Notes: generated by a model from the sequence alone, not told the origin. A stretch of 64,000 nt of DNA from Desulfitobacterium metallireducens DSM 15288 (GCF_000231405.2 NZ_CP007032.1:2294001-2358000), one strand, 5' to 3'; counted from the stretch's first letter, positions 43,391 through 53,278 are shown. Program-made: numbers and translations.

Positions 43391-44752
43391 CTAAACTTCC
43401 ACCCGCTGAAATTTAGCTAAGAAAAACCCATCCATCCCGTGACGATGAGGCAAAATTTGCAGCATTCCTTTTTCTGCTTGTCGAATATCTTTTTCTTCGT
43501 CTAAGGAAAACGGCAGAGTATCTAATAGATTAACCGGTTTAAATTCGGGGTGAACCTTGCGAAACGCTTTGACCACCTCAAAATTTTCTTCGGGTTCAAC
43601 CGTACACGTCGAATAAACCAGTTCTCCGCCAAGAGCCACACATTGGGCCGCTCTCTCTAAGATTTCGAGTTGCAAAGACGGAAGCTTCCCAATTTCCTCT
43701 TCTTCTTTGTTCCATCTGAGGTCAGCCCGCCGACGAATGACTCCTAGCCCTGAACACGGCGCATCCACCAAAACCTTTTGACAAGTGCCATTTTCGATAC
43801 CTGGCAATTCTCGTGCATCTCCCGCTTGAGCTTGAATATTGGTAATCCCCAAGCGTTCTGCCAGCTGAGCAATCAACTCGACTTTATGAGGATGGATGTC
43901 AAAGGCCAGAATTTTCCCTTGATTTTTCATTTTCTGAGCAAGATGAGTTGTTTTTCCTCCAGGTGCCGCACAAGCATCCAAGACAATATCACCGGGTTGA
44001 GGATTTAAAATATGAGCCACGAGTTGTGAGCTCTCATCCTGGACTGCAAAAAGGCCCTCTTGAAAGCTTGCGAGTTTATCGAGTGCTCCGGAATTTTCGA
44101 GAACTAAACTTTCGGGTACCCGCTCTCCTAAGCTGACCTCAACATTTTCCTTCTGAAGCCTGTCGACTAGCTCTTCACGGGTAATCCTCAGGATGTTTGT
44201 CCGAATCCACAACGGTGCAATCTCATTGTTCGTTTGACAGAGCGCTTCGGTCTCTTCAAAACCATAGCGTTTGAGCCAACGTTTGACCATCCATTCCGGA
44301 TGAGAATAACGAGCCGATAAATAGCGCACTGCCTCTCTTTGCGGATTTGGCCAGCGAATATTCCAACCCTGGTCAAGGACCTTGTGAAGAACGCTGTTAA
44401 CTAAACCCGCATACTTTACCTGGCGTCGTTTGGTCATCTCCACTCCTTCATTAACCGCCGCAGAAGCAGGGATTTTCGATAAATAGAGGAGTTGAAAAGC
44501 GCTAATCCGTAAAATCCAGCGTACTTCATGGGGTAAACCAGAAAGAGGAGTACGCAAATGCCGCCTCAACGCATAATCCAAAGTCAGTCGATTTTTTAAA
44601 GTCCCATTAACCAACTGGGTAATGAGCTGTCGGTCTCTTCCATCCTCAACCTCTCTTAATTCTCTTTGCAAAAGGAGGTTTGCGTAAGCTTCCTCTTCAT
44701 CGACTCGGCGAAGAATACGAACGGCTCGTTCCCGTGGTGTCAACTTAATCAT
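43391..44752 (-). CDS. rsmB: 16S rRNA (cytosine967-C5)-methyltransferase
   Basis: A 453-residue enzyme with an N-terminal NusB-like RNA-binding domain (to about residue 140) and a C-terminal methyltransferase: DACAAPGGKTTHLA, DAPCSGLGVIRRRADLRW and STCTVEPEEN, with the two catalytic cysteines. The ATG at 44752 overlaps the stop region of the zinc protease gene and has GGAAGAG upstream. Alternative in-frame starts lie 2 and 7 codons upstream. Confidence 0.94.
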   Translation of the reverse strand: MIKLTPRERAVRILRRVDEEEAYANLLLQRELREVEDGRDRQLITQLVNGTLKNRLTLDYALRRHLRTPLSGLPHEVRWILRISAFQLLYLSKIPASAAVNEGVEMTKRRQVKYAGLVNSVLHKVLDQGWNIRWPNPQREAVRYLSARYSHPEWMVKRWLKRYGFEETEALCQTNNEIAPLWIRTNILRITREELVDRLQKENVEVSLGERVPESLVLENSGALDKLASFQEGLFAVQDESSQLVAHILNPQPGDIVLDACAAPGGKTTHLAQKMKNQGKILAFDIHPHKVELIAQLAERLGITNIQAQAGDARELPGIENGTCQKVLVDAPCSGLGVIRRRADLRWNKEEEEIGKLPSLQLEILERAAQCVALGGELVYSTCTVEPEENFEVVKAFRKVHPEFKPVNLLDTLPFSLDEEKDIRQAEKGMLQILPHRHGMDGFFLAKFQRVEV

Positions 44753-45434
44753 CCCCATCTCTTCCTTGCGCAATCATCACAAAACGCAAAAGTTGTAAGA
44801 GAGCTGATAAAGCTGCTGCAACATACGTCAGTGCAGCTGCACTTAGAACTTTGCGGGCTCCCCTTGCCTCATCCTGGGCAAGCATCCCATTGCTTTGGAG
44901 TAAAGCCATTGCTCGATTACTCGCATTGTACTCGACAGGTAAAGTGATCAATTGAAAGAGAACAGCGAGCGAAAACGCGAGAATTCCTACCTGTAAAAGC
45001 CAATCAAAAGCAGGAATAAACAATCCTGCTATGATCAAAATCGGTCCTAAGCTACTCCCAAAATTGGCAGCAGGTACAAAAGTCGAACGAAGTTGCAACG
45101 GAAAATAACCTGTTGCGTGTTGAATCGCATGACCTGACTCATGCGCGGCAACCGCTAAGGAAGCTAAAGAGTTTCCTTGATAAACTCCTTCACTGAGACG
45201 AACTGTACGATCCCGTGGATCATAGTGATCCGACAGCCTACCCGCAACCGGCTCAATTCGAACATCATAAAGGCCATTGGCTTGTAGAATTGCCCTAGCT
45301 GCTTGCGCTCCGGTATATCCTGCACGAGAATAGACTTTCGAATACTTACCATAGGTTGACGAAATTTTTCCTTGCGCATAAATGGATAAAATAATCGCCG
45401 GAATCAGTAATATATCCCAAAAACCAAAAAACAT
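44745..45434 (-). CDS. Membrane zinc metallopeptidase (YugP family)
   Basis: A 229-residue membrane protein with a zinc site HESGHAIQH (HEXXH) near residue 92 and several hydrophobic helices, including one at the N terminus and two near the C terminus. YugP-type neutral zinc peptidases are common in Firmicutes; the substrate is unknown. It is inserted between fmt and rsmB, which are adjacent in Bacillus. Confidence 0.85.
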   Translation of the reverse strand: MFFGFWDILLIPAIILSIYAQGKISSTYGKYSKVYSRAGYTGAQAARAILQANGLYDVRIEPVAGRLSDHYDPRDRTVRLSEGVYQGNSLASLAVAAHESGHAIQHATGYFPLQLRSTFVPAANFGSSLGPILIIAGLFIPAFDWLLQVGILAFSLAVLFQLITLPVEYNASNRAMALLQSNGMLAQDEARGARKVLSAAALTYVAAALSALLQLLRFVMIAQGRDGDD

Positions 45435-45448
45435 AGTTTATTTCCCCC

Positions 45449-46405
45449 TTATTGGCCTAATATTTCTCCAACCTGCGCCCGCCGTCCGAGGAAAAAATCT
45501 CGAGCAGGCATCGATTTCTTACCTGCAGGTTGAACTTCCTGAACAAGGATTTGCCCTAAACCCGTCTGTAGGACAATCCCCTCTTTGATAACTCGCACTA
45601 CTTCTCCTGGTACTCCAACTCTTTCTTCAGAATCAACTAACGAAGGGTCTGAAGCACTATTCAAGCCACTTCTCCAGATTTTCAAATTCTCCTGATGAAA
45701 GGTTGTAAACGAGCCAGGATGCGGATTTAAAGCTCGAATCTGATTATGAATCTCCCGTGCACTACGCGTCCAGTCGATTTCCTCATGTTCCCGTTTCAGC
45801 AAAGAAGCATAACTTGTCTCTCCTACTTGCGGTTCAGGAACCAAAATCCCCCGTTCCAGATGGTCAAGCGTTTTTAGCAAAAGCTCCGCCCCTAAATGCG
45901 CAAGTGATGGTTCAATTTCACCTGTAGTCGCCTCTTCAGATATCGGATAAACTGCTTTAAGCAACATATCTCCAGTATCTAATCCTTTATCCATTAGCAT
46001 CGTTGTTACACCGGTTTCAGTTTCCCCATTCATAATTACCCAATGGATAGGGGCTGCACCGCGATATTTAGGGAGAAGGGATGCATGAACATTGATACAC
46101 CCTTTGGGCGGAAGTTTAAGAATATCTGAAGACAGAATTTGCCCGTAGGCAACAACGATTATCACTTCAGGAACAAGTTCCCGAAGTTGCTCAATAGCTT
46201 CAGGGATCTTAATCCGTTCAGGTTGAAAGACGGGGAGTTCTAGTTGTTCAGCCGCCACTTTCACTGCACTTGGCTTCAGTTTTTTTCCTCGCCCTGCCGG
46301 TCGATCCGGCTGAGTGTATACCCCACAGACCTGATGACCCTGAGCGACTAAAGCGCGCAAGGTAGGTACTGCAAACTCTGGCGTCCCCATAAAAACTAAA
46401 CGCAT
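45449..46405 (-). CDS. fmt: Methionyl-tRNA formyltransferase
   Basis: A 318-residue enzyme that formylates initiator Met-tRNA. It starts MRLVFMGTPEFAVPTL and has NVHASLLPKYRGAAPIHW with the catalytic Asn/His and GVTTMLMDKGLDTGD. A C-terminal OB-like domain begins near residue 210. 18 nt after def, the conserved def-fmt pair. Confidence 0.97.
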   Translation of the reverse strand: MRLVFMGTPEFAVPTLRALVAQGHQVCGVYTQPDRPAGRGKKLKPSAVKVAAEQLELPVFQPERIKIPEAIEQLRELVPEVIIVVAYGQILSSDILKLPPKGCINVHASLLPKYRGAAPIHWVIMNGETETGVTTMLMDKGLDTGDMLLKAVYPISEEATTGEIEPSLAHLGAELLLKTLDHLERGILVPEPQVGETSYASLLKREHEEIDWTRSAREIHNQIRALNPHPGSFTTFHQENLKIWRSGLNSASDPSLVDSEERVGVPGEVVRVIKEGIVLQTGLGQILVQEVQPAGKKSMPARDFFLGRRAQVGEILGQ

Positions 46406-46423
46406 ACTTGTAATCCTTTCTCT

Positions 46424-46879
46424 TTACCGTGCCCGATGAGTCTTATGTGCTTTATCAACGAAGAGAATCCCTTCCAAGTGGTCAATTTCATGTTGGCAAG
46501 CCCGCGCAAAAAATCCCGTAGCTTCCACCCTTTGAAGTTCTCCCTGACGATTCAAGCCTTCTACAGTAACCTTAGCTGCACGCACAACTTCGCCGGTTAC
46601 GCCTGGAATGCTCAAACATCCTTCACTGTCATCATCTTCGCCTTCTTGAGCAACAATGACCGGATTGATAAATTCAACCGGGCCCTCCCCTACATCGATG
46701 ACAACCACCCTTTTGGAGATCCCGATTTGCGGAGCGGCTAGACCTACCCCATCCGCTTCATACATCGTATCCAACATATTGTCCAAAAGCTTAACTATAT
46801 TAGGCGTAACCTCTTTTACATCCTTTGCCTTTTCACGAAGAACATCAGCACCTATTTCAACGATTTGATAAACTGCCAT
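46424..46879 (-). CDS. def: Peptide deformylase
   Basis: A 151-residue metalloprotease that removes the N-formyl group from nascent proteins. Motif 1 [10 protein letters not shown], motif 2 EGCLSIPG with the metal cysteine, and motif 3 QHEIDHLEG with two metal histidines are intact. Lies 60 nt after priA. Confidence 0.97.
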   Translation of the reverse strand: MAVYQIVEIGADVLREKAKDVKEVTPNIVKLLDNMLDTMYEADGVGLAAPQIGISKRVVVIDVGEGPVEFINPVIVAQEGEDDDSEGCLSIPGVTGEVVRAAKVTVEGLNRQGELQRVEATGFFARACQHEIDHLEGILFVDKAHKTHRAR

Positions 46880-46939
46880 AATTGTCTTCCCCTTTCATCC
46901 TTCTATTATAATCTATTTTTTTCTGAATAAAAAATGGAG

Positions 46940-49207
46940 CTAGCCCATGGAAAGCGGATCCACTTCTATATTGAGTTGAACGCCTTGGCTTGACGAATCC
47001 TGCGCGTATTTTTGTACTCCCTGATGCAAAAATGCTCTTAAAGGTTCTAAACGTTTACCTTTAACCAAAACCTGCCATCGAAATTTATTTTTAAGCCGCG
47101 CTAAAACTGCTGGTGCGGGTCCAAGGATAACTAAATCATTATACCCACCTTCGTTATTCAATATTCCCAGCCTAAGAAATTCAGTGAGACTATGTGCGGC
47201 CTTAATCACTCGATCTTCTTTTTCATGGAGTAAAATAACCCGGATGACATGAGTAAACGGAGGATATCGTCGATCCTTCCGATACTTAATTTCTTCCCAA
47301 AAGAAATGCAGATAATCATGTTGCGAAGCCAATACTATCGCCCGATCCTTGGGAGAATACGTTTGAAAAACGACTTCACCAGGTTTATTGCTCCGACCCG
47401 TTCTCCCCGCGACTTGGGTTAAGAGTTGGAATGCTCTTTCTTTCGCTCGAAAATCGGGCATATTGAGCAATTGATCAGCGGCAATAACTCCCACTAATGT
47501 AACATTAGGAAAGTCTAACCCCTTGGCCAACATCTGGGTACCGACCAAAATATCTGCTTCCTGCTTTCTAAAGGTCGAAAGGATTCGATTATAATTCTCG
47601 GGAGCACGCGTTGTATCCCAATCTAAACGAAGAATCCGCGACTTCGGAAATAGCCCCTGTAATTCTTCTTCCACGCGCTGTGTTCCCTGACCAAAAAAGC
47701 GAATATAGCGGCTTCCACATTCTGGGCAGACATGAGGTGGAACCTCTTCATGGTTACAATAATGACAGCGCATCACCTGTCCATTGCTATGATAAGTCAA
47801 CGCAACATCACAGTCAGGACAGCGTACAACATAACCACATTCCCGACAATTCACAAACGTAGAATACCCTCGTCGATTTAAGAAAATCATACTTTGTTCC
47901 TGTGTCTCAAGTCGAGAACGTATTTTACTCTGTAAAGCCACAGAAAACATACTCCGGTTGCCCTTCATCAGTTCCTCCCGCATATCCACGATCTCCACAG
48001 GAGGAAGAGGACGATCAGCAACTCGATGTTCCATCTTTGTGAATCCTATCTGACCAGTTTGAGCCGCCGCATAAGCTTCAAGCGAGGGCGTCGCACTTCC
48101 GAGAACCACAACTCCTTGATGTTGTTCCATTCGTTTTCGTGCAACATCGCGAGCATGATATTTAGGATTTTCATCCTGCTTATAAGCTCCCTCATGTTCT
48201 TCATCTAAAATGATCAGCCGCAAATTCGTCAAGGGGGCAAAAACTGCGGAGCGTGCACCTATGACGAGTTTGACCTGACCCTTTAAAATCTCTTGCCAGG
48301 CTTTAACCTTTTCCCCGGATTTCAACCCCGAGTGCATAACAATGACCTGGTGCCCAAACTGTTTTTGAAAATAATAAGCGACCTGTGAGGTTAAAGAAAT
48401 CTCCGGAACAAGAAGAATGGCTGTCCCCCCTTGAGCAATCACTTTGGTGATAACCTCCCGGTAGACTTCCGTTTTTCCACTTCCCGTTACACCGTGTAAA
48501 AGTATCGTTTGATAGGCTTTACCATCCAGCGCTTTCTCAATCCCCTGACAAGCTTCTGCTTGTTCAGGTGTTAACTTCCAACCTTCTGTAATGAGTTTAG
48601 CTTCAAGCAACTGCGTCTCACCCGGAGGTTGTTTCCGCGCACCCGCTGGAATTCCTGATGTGAACCGAGACTCTATTCTCAGCCAACCTTGATTCAGTAA
48701 TTCGTCCATTTTTCCTTGACTAAAGCCAGAGCGTTTTAGAAATACACTCAGAGGCAGAGCCTTTTGCTTTGCACGAAAAAGTACTGTAAACCCCTTATAA
48801 ACTTCAGGGTCTAAGAACTTTAGCGTCTGAACATCCTCATCTTCTTTCGAGGCTAGAGGAACAACCCACTCTTCCACTTTTCCCTTCATCAGCGGCCAAA
48901 CAGTATGCAGACTTTGAGCGATTGGACAAAGGGTTCTTTCTGCCATCCATAGGGCAAGATTCAGTAAATCCTCAGGAATCGCTAAAGCATCGTCAACCAC
49001 TGCTAGAACATCTTTTAAAACATGTTCCTTCGCCTCTTCAGGTAAAACGTCAGCCCTTCTTAAGACAATTCCTTGAACCTGCCGATGCCCAAGAGGAACG
49101 ATAACACGCATCCCCACCTTAAGTGTTAACAATTGAGGTACTCGGTAATGAAATATTTGATCGAGGCGACGATTCGCGACATCGACAAGAATTTCTGCAT
49201 ACTGCAA
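46940..49207 (-). CDS. priA: Primosomal protein N' (replication restart helicase)
   Basis: A 755-residue helicase that reloads the replisome at abandoned forks. N-terminal DNA-binding domain; GVTGSGKTEVY (Walker A near residue 245); LDEEHEGAYKQ (Walker B); zinc-binding cysteines in CRECGYVVRCPDC, CHYCNHEEV and CPECGSRY; then GRTGRSNKPG. TTG at 49207 follows GGAGG by six bases, giving LQYAEILVDVA; an ATG-like extension to 49234 would include the ribosome site. First gene of the long array ending at thiN. Confidence 0.95.
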   Translation of the reverse strand: MQYAEILVDVANRRLDQIFHYRVPQLLTLKVGMRVIVPLGHRQVQGIVLRRADVLPEEAKEHVLKDVLAVVDDALAIPEDLLNLALWMAERTLCPIAQSLHTVWPLMKGKVEEWVVPLASKEDEDVQTLKFLDPEVYKGFTVLFRAKQKALPLSVFLKRSGFSQGKMDELLNQGWLRIESRFTSGIPAGARKQPPGETQLLEAKLITEGWKLTPEQAEACQGIEKALDGKAYQTILLHGVTGSGKTEVYREVITKVIAQGGTAILLVPEISLTSQVAYYFQKQFGHQVIVMHSGLKSGEKVKAWQEILKGQVKLVIGARSAVFAPLTNLRLIILDEEHEGAYKQDENPKYHARDVARKRMEQHQGVVVLGSATPSLEAYAAAQTGQIGFTKMEHRVADRPLPPVEIVDMREELMKGNRSMFSVALQSKIRSRLETQEQSMIFLNRRGYSTFVNCRECGYVVRCPDCDVALTYHSNGQVMRCHYCNHEEVPPHVCPECGSRYIRFFGQGTQRVEEELQGLFPKSRILRLDWDTTRAPENYNRILSTFRKQEADILVGTQMLAKGLDFPNVTLVGVIAADQLLNMPDFRAKERAFQLLTQVAGRTGRSNKPGEVVFQTYSPKDRAIVLASQHDYLHFFWEEIKYRKDRRYPPFTHVIRVILLHEKEDRVIKAAHSLTEFLRLGILNNEGGYNDLVILGPAPAVLARLKNKFRWQVLVKGKRLEPLRAFLHQGVQKYAQDSSSQGVQLNIEVDPLSMG

Positions 49208-49288
49208 ACGAACGCCTCCTTCAAAATCCTTCACCTATTAAAAATATATTTTATCATAATTAACATAAAAAATAAGGAGTAGGGCAAA

Positions 49289-49375
49289 ATGAAATGGGGA
49301 AATTTCTCCCTTAAGCGAAATCGCAGAAAAGCGAAAACAATGCAGGAAAAGCCGGTGACTGACTCAGAAGTTTGA
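49289..49375 (+). CDS. Possible 28-residue basic peptide
   Basis: MKWGNFSLKRNRRKAKTMQE followed by KPVTDSEV, with AAGGAG about nine bases before the ATG. It is divergent from priA. No family is recognised and no clear promoter or terminator was found, so it may be chance. The good ribosome site is the only support. Confidence 0.25.
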   Translation: MKWGNFSLKRNRRKAKTMQEKPVTDSEV

Positions 49376-49446
49376 GAACTTCCTGACATTAGTCCCGGCC
49401 TTCCTGTAGTTAGGCAATAGTACATGCCAATAGTATGACTATGGAT

Positions 49447-49767
49447 CTAGCCTATCGTTACCGCTGTTCCAGAGACACTGACCATTAACATACTGCCACT
49501 TTGCCCAATGACTTCATAATCGATATCAATCCCGACGACTGCATTCGCCCCAAGCTGCATTGCCTTCTGTTCGAGTTCATGCATTGCAACTTGCCGAGCG
49601 TCCTGAAGTTTTTCTTCATAAGCCCCAGATCGTCCCCCAATAATATCAGTTATACTTGCAAAAATATCACGAACAACATTTGCTCCCATAATGGCTTCCC
49701 CAGCAATTACTCCATGATAGGTTAAAATTTGCTTACCCTCAATACTTGGTGTCGTTGTTAAGAGCAT
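49447..49767 (-). CDS. YbjQ/UPF0145 family protein
   Basis: A 106-residue protein of the YbjQ family, proposed to be a small pentameric beta-rich fold sometimes called a heavy-metal-binding domain. Hallmarks are [29 protein letters not shown] near residue 22-50 and [14 protein letters not shown]. No metal-binding cysteines occur, so that label is not supported. AGGAGG precedes the ATG. Single gene. Confidence 0.9.
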   Translation of the reverse strand: MLLTTTPSIEGKQILTYHGVIAGEAIMGANVVRDIFASITDIIGGRSGAYEEKLQDARQVAMHELEQKAMQLGANAVVGIDIDYEVIGQSGSMLMVSVSGTAVTIG

Positions 49768-49869
49768 GACTAAATCCTCCTCACATAAACAACCTTGTTC
49801 ATTATAAAAATTTTACCATAAACTGAAGCATGAGTAAAATCGTAGTTTTATCCCCAAATAAAAAAAGTC

Positions 49870-49899
49870 TTGCTAAACTCTTTTTATCTATGGTATGCT
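49870..49899 (+). promoter_or_regulatory. Promoter for uraA
   Basis: TTGCTA and an extended -10 (TGGTATGCT) with an 18-bp spacer, about 30 nt before the attenuator hairpin. Moderate match. Confidence 0.5.
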
Positions 49900-49922
49900 C
49901 TATGCAAGGAAAATAACCGTGA

Positions 49923-50023
49923 CCTTTAAATTAGTCCCGTGAGACTAAGAAGGGAATGGCGGCCATGAATAAAATGGATCATGGGCACCTCTTTCTTGCT
50001 TGCGGGCAGGGAAGAGGTTTTTT
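49923..50023 (+). promoter_or_regulatory. PyrR-type transcription attenuator upstream of uraA
   Basis: A hairpin TTAGTC/GACTAA (49931-49948) has the hexaloop CCGTGA, which fits the PyrR binding-loop consensus CNGNGA. A lower CCTT/AAGG helix and an internal loop complete the binding-loop shape. Downstream a terminator (49987-49995 with 50010-50018, then six T) ends 22 nt before the uraA ATG. UMP-bound PyrR would favour termination, lowering uracil uptake. pyrR itself is not in the window. Confidence 0.75.
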
Positions 50024-50045
50024 GTTTAAAGAAGGAGGCAACATA

Positions 50046-51278
50046 ATGCAAAAAGAAGTTCAGATCCACGAAAGACTCACCCTTGCCCAGACGATTCCCC
50101 TTGGTTTACAGCATGTATTTGCGATGTTTGGTGCAACCGTCCTCGTACCGTTCCTAACAGGGCTCAGCCCATCCGTAGCGCTCCTTTCCTCAGGGATTGG
50201 GACCATCATCTTTTTACTTCTAACCAAAAGTAAAGTTCCTGCTTATCTTGGTTCCTCGTTTGCCTACATTGGTGCCCTAACCTACTTCGTCAAAGATCAG
50301 AACAATATGGCATCCGCTATGGGCGGCGTCTTAATCATCGGCCTTATCTACCTTGTTATGTTTTTACTCATGTCTGTCTTTGGTACAGCTTGGATTCATA
50401 AAGTCGTTCCACCCGTTGTTGCCGGACCGGTTGTTGCGATTATTGGTTTTAGCCTAACTCCAACCGCTGTGGGCATGGCCGCTTCGAACTGGTATATTGC
50501 CGGATTCACCTTAGCCTTAGCTATGATCTTGTCGGTTTATGCCAGAGGATTTTTGAAACTCATCCCCATTTTGATTGCAATCATCATCGGTTATATCGCA
50601 GCTGCAATCACAGGAATAGTTGACTTCAGTCCAGTCGCAGCATCCTTTCAACAATTGATCGTTTTCCCCGTTAATTTTACGACCTGGCAGTTCCCCAGCA
50701 TGGATAAAACCGCAATCCTTATGATGGCTCCGCTCGCCTTTGTTACCATCATTGAAGACCTCGGTCATATGATTGTACTCGGCAATATTACCCACTCTGA
50801 CCCCATCGAGGATCCTGGATTCCATCGTGTCCTTGCTGGAAATGGTTTAGCTACGATTGCAGCCAGCTTTTTCGGTGGTCCTCCAGTAACCACTTACGGA
50901 GAAAATATTGGGGTTCTCGCAGTCACCCGTGTCTATAGTACGTTCAATCTCTGGGTCGCCGCTGTTATCGCAATTATTCTCAGTTGCTTTAATCCCCTTC
51001 AAGCTTTAATCATGTCCATCCCGACAGCTGTCATGGGTGGAGTATCCGTCCTCCTCTTTGGAATGATCGGAGTAGCAGGGATTCGAACTTTGATCGAATC
51101 GAAAGTGGATCTGTCGGATTCCAAGAACCTCATGATTGCCTCAGTCATCTTCGCTCTGGGAATTGGCGTCACGAATCATGGTGTAGCCTGGGCAACCATC
51201 GTTGGTATTATCCTAAACCTTGTTCTCAGTGGGGCAAAAGCAGAAAATGATAAAGCTTCTGCCGACAAAGCTGCCTAA
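50046..51278 (+). CDS. uraA: Uracil permease (NCS2 family)
   Basis: A 410-residue membrane transporter of the uracil/xanthine NCS2 family. LGLQHVFAMFGATVLVPFLTG near the N terminus and the substrate motif region with EDLGHMIVLGNI and GGPPVTTYGENIGVLAVTRVYS mark a uracil permease; about fourteen helices are seen. AAGGAGG precedes ATG 50046; an upstream in-frame ATG at 49956 lies inside the attenuator and is unlikely. Regulated by the PyrR-type leader; single gene with its own terminator. Confidence 0.94.
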   Translation: MQKEVQIHERLTLAQTIPLGLQHVFAMFGATVLVPFLTGLSPSVALLSSGIGTIIFLLLTKSKVPAYLGSSFAYIGALTYFVKDQNNMASAMGGVLIIGLIYLVMFLLMSVFGTAWIHKVVPPVVAGPVVAIIGFSLTPTAVGMAASNWYIAGFTLALAMILSVYARGFLKLIPILIAIIIGYIAAAITGIVDFSPVAASFQQLIVFPVNFTTWQFPSMDKTAILMMAPLAFVTIIEDLGHMIVLGNITHSDPIEDPGFHRVLAGNGLATIAASFFGGPPVTTYGENIGVLAVTRVYSTFNLWVAAVIAIILSCFNPLQALIMSIPTAVMGGVSVLLFGMIGVAGIRTLIESKVDLSDSKNLMIASVIFALGIGVTNHGVAWATIVGIILNLVLSGAKAENDKASADKAA

Positions 51279-51297
51279 ATTATAAAACGCAGGTAAA

Positions 51298-51345
51298 CAG
51301 GGGACTGTTACATTGAACAATTCGTTCAAACGTAACAGTCCCCTG
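51298..51345. terminator. Bidirectional terminator between uraA and the MATE gene
   Basis: A perfect 14-bp stem (51298-51311 with 51332-51345) whose loop contains TTGAAC/GTTCAA. Serves the convergent uraA and MATE genes; T tails are modest. Confidence 0.8.
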
Positions 51346-51368
51346 TCTTTGTTGACTATTATACTAAT

Positions 51369-52742
51369 TTACTGTGCCTCAATCTCTTGCGAAACCGCCT
51401 TAGATATCTTAGACATTTTCTTCATTTCTAAAAAGAGAACGGTTCCAGTCAACGTCACCGATAATAGATCAGCAATCGGCGCGGTTCTCCAAACTCCTTC
51501 AATTCCCCAGAAGTGTGGCAGAATGAGTAGGAGAGGAATGAATATAAGCACCTGCCTCGATAAGCTCAAGATCGTGGATTGAACGGGTTTGCCGACGGCT
51601 TGGAAATAATTTGAGCCTACAATCTGAAAACCAACGAACGGAATCATGGCAAAAAACGTGACCAGAGCATGTGCCGCCAATTGTGTCAGGACAGCATCTC
51701 CATTACTGAAAAGTTCTACAATTTGGGTATCATAGGTTCGAATGAAAATGTAACCCACAATAGCAAGAATCGTACTCCCTATAATTCCTTTTTTCAAAGT
51801 TTCTTTCACGCGCTCATACTGCTTAGCTCCATAGTTAAAACCGATCAAAGGTTGAGCACCCTGACTAATCCCGACAATCGGCATAAAAAGCATCATAGCC
51901 ACACTCATGATAATACCCGCTGCTGAAAGCGCTATATCTCCACCATAGGCCATTAACGTTTTATTTAAAATCGTTTGTTGCACACTGTTAGCAATTTGCA
52001 TGGCAAAAGGAGCAAAACCTATCGAAACAATACTCATTACGATAGGGATTTGAGGCTTCAGATTTTTAAGTCTAATTTTAATCTTACTTCGGCCTTGAAG
52101 AAAATAACTAAGCACCCAAATTGCTGAGATCGTTTGACCTGATATGGACGCTAATGCTGATCCTTTGATACCCAACCCTAGTTTAAAAATAAAGATATAG
52201 TTCAAAATCGTGTTCACCACCGTACCGATGATTTGGGTTAACATTGCAACCCGAGGATTTCCTTCCGCACGGATAAAGTTATTCATCCCAAAAGAAATCG
52301 CTCCCGGTACTGCTCCTAACATAATAATATGTGTAAAATCACGAGCATAGGGTAAAACCTCTTGACTGGCACCAAACAGCTTTAAGATCGGGTCAGAAAA
52401 GAACAAATAGATTCCTGAAATTATTAAAGGTAATAGGACTAACAAAAGGGTAGCATTACCCGCTATTTTTTCTGCCTCTTCTTTTTTCTGTTCCCCAAGA
52501 CGGATTGAAATCAATGCCGTTGCCCCTACTCCGATGAGCATGGCAACAGCCATTAATATAATCATAATTGGAAAAGCCACAGTGGTTGCAGCGATTCCGA
52601 TAGAACCTACACCTCGACCCACAAATATTCGGTCAATCACATTATAAAGTGAATTCACCAACATACCGATGATTGCTGGAAGCGAAAATTCCAGGAGTAA
52701 CTTGCCAATATTCCCATTTCGGATATCTAAATTTTTTGCCAT
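51369..52742 (-). CDS. MATE family multidrug efflux transporter
   Basis: A 457-residue, twelve-helix membrane exporter of the MepA-like MATE branch (LLEFSLPAIIGMLVNSLYNVIDRIFVG at the N terminus; GISQGAQPLIGFNYGA near residue 300). It should expel cationic compounds using a sodium or proton gradient. Lies 37 nt after a MarR-type repressor gene, as in MepRA, and is probably co-transcribed with it. Substrate unknown. Confidence 0.9.
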   Translation of the reverse strand: MAKNLDIRNGNIGKLLLEFSLPAIIGMLVNSLYNVIDRIFVGRGVGSIGIAATTVAFPIMIILMAVAMLIGVGATALISIRLGEQKKEEAEKIAGNATLLLVLLPLIISGIYLFFSDPILKLFGASQEVLPYARDFTHIIMLGAVPGAISFGMNNFIRAEGNPRVAMLTQIIGTVVNTILNYIFIFKLGLGIKGSALASISGQTISAIWVLSYFLQGRSKIKIRLKNLKPQIPIVMSIVSIGFAPFAMQIANSVQQTILNKTLMAYGGDIALSAAGIIMSVAMMLFMPIVGISQGAQPLIGFNYGAKQYERVKETLKKGIIGSTILAIVGYIFIRTYDTQIVELFSNGDAVLTQLAAHALVTFFAMIPFVGFQIVGSNYFQAVGKPVQSTILSLSRQVLIFIPLLLILPHFWGIEGVWRTAPIADLLSVTLTGTVLFLEMKKMSKISKAVSQEIEAQ

Positions 52743-52779
52743 AAAGACACTTTCACTTCTTTCTTTGATTCTAGAACTG

Positions 52780-53226
52780 CTATATCTTTTTCATAAACTT
52801 AACCACGAACTGTAAGCTCTCTAGAAATTGTTGGGTTTCTTTCGAATCAACATCACGCAATAGTTCAGTAACTTTTTGCGAATAAAATTTTATAACTTTA
52901 TCCGTTACTTCTATTCCACTAGGACTTAAAGAAATTAAAGACTTTCTGCGATCATTGAGATCATTTGAGCGAATCACGAAGTTATTTTCAACTAACCCGT
53001 CAACCAGTGTGGTCAAACTGCCCTTTTCAATATTAAGCATTTTCCCAATCTCAGTTAAAGTGATGTGCTCATGCTGGTACAAGATACTCAAGATTTTCAT
53101 TTGGTTCTTTTTTAAGCAGGGCAAATTACAAGAGTCATGTCGAGAGCGGAGAAAAATTTTTTCGTAAAATAATCCCATAAAATTAAGCAATAGATCATAG
53201 ATTTCTTTAGCGTTCTCAGAATTCAT
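52780..53226 (-). CDS. MarR family transcriptional regulator
   Basis: A 148-residue winged-helix repressor. LTEIGKMLNIEKGSLTTLVDGLVENNFVIR forms the recognition helices (about residues 55-85), followed by the wing NDRRKSLISLSPSG. ATG at 53226 with GGGGGTGA upstream is preferred to TTG five codons earlier. A palindrome upstream is the likely operator, so it should repress itself and the MATE gene until a drug binds. Confidence 0.9.
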   Translation of the reverse strand: MNSENAKEIYDLLLNFMGLFYEKIFLRSRHDSCNLPCLKKNQMKILSILYQHEHITLTEIGKMLNIEKGSLTTLVDGLVENNFVIRSNDLNDRRKSLISLSPSGIEVTDKVIKFYSQKVTELLRDVDSKETQQFLESLQFVVKFMKKI

Positions 53227-53278
53227 ATTTATCACCCCCAAGAGGTAGAATTACTTCCGTTGTCTTCTTTGTCAGAAT

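Noticed and set aside
49231-49425. 64-codon frame on the minus strand before priA
   Set aside because: No Shine-Dalgarno, overlaps the priA leader, hydrophobic end looks accidental.
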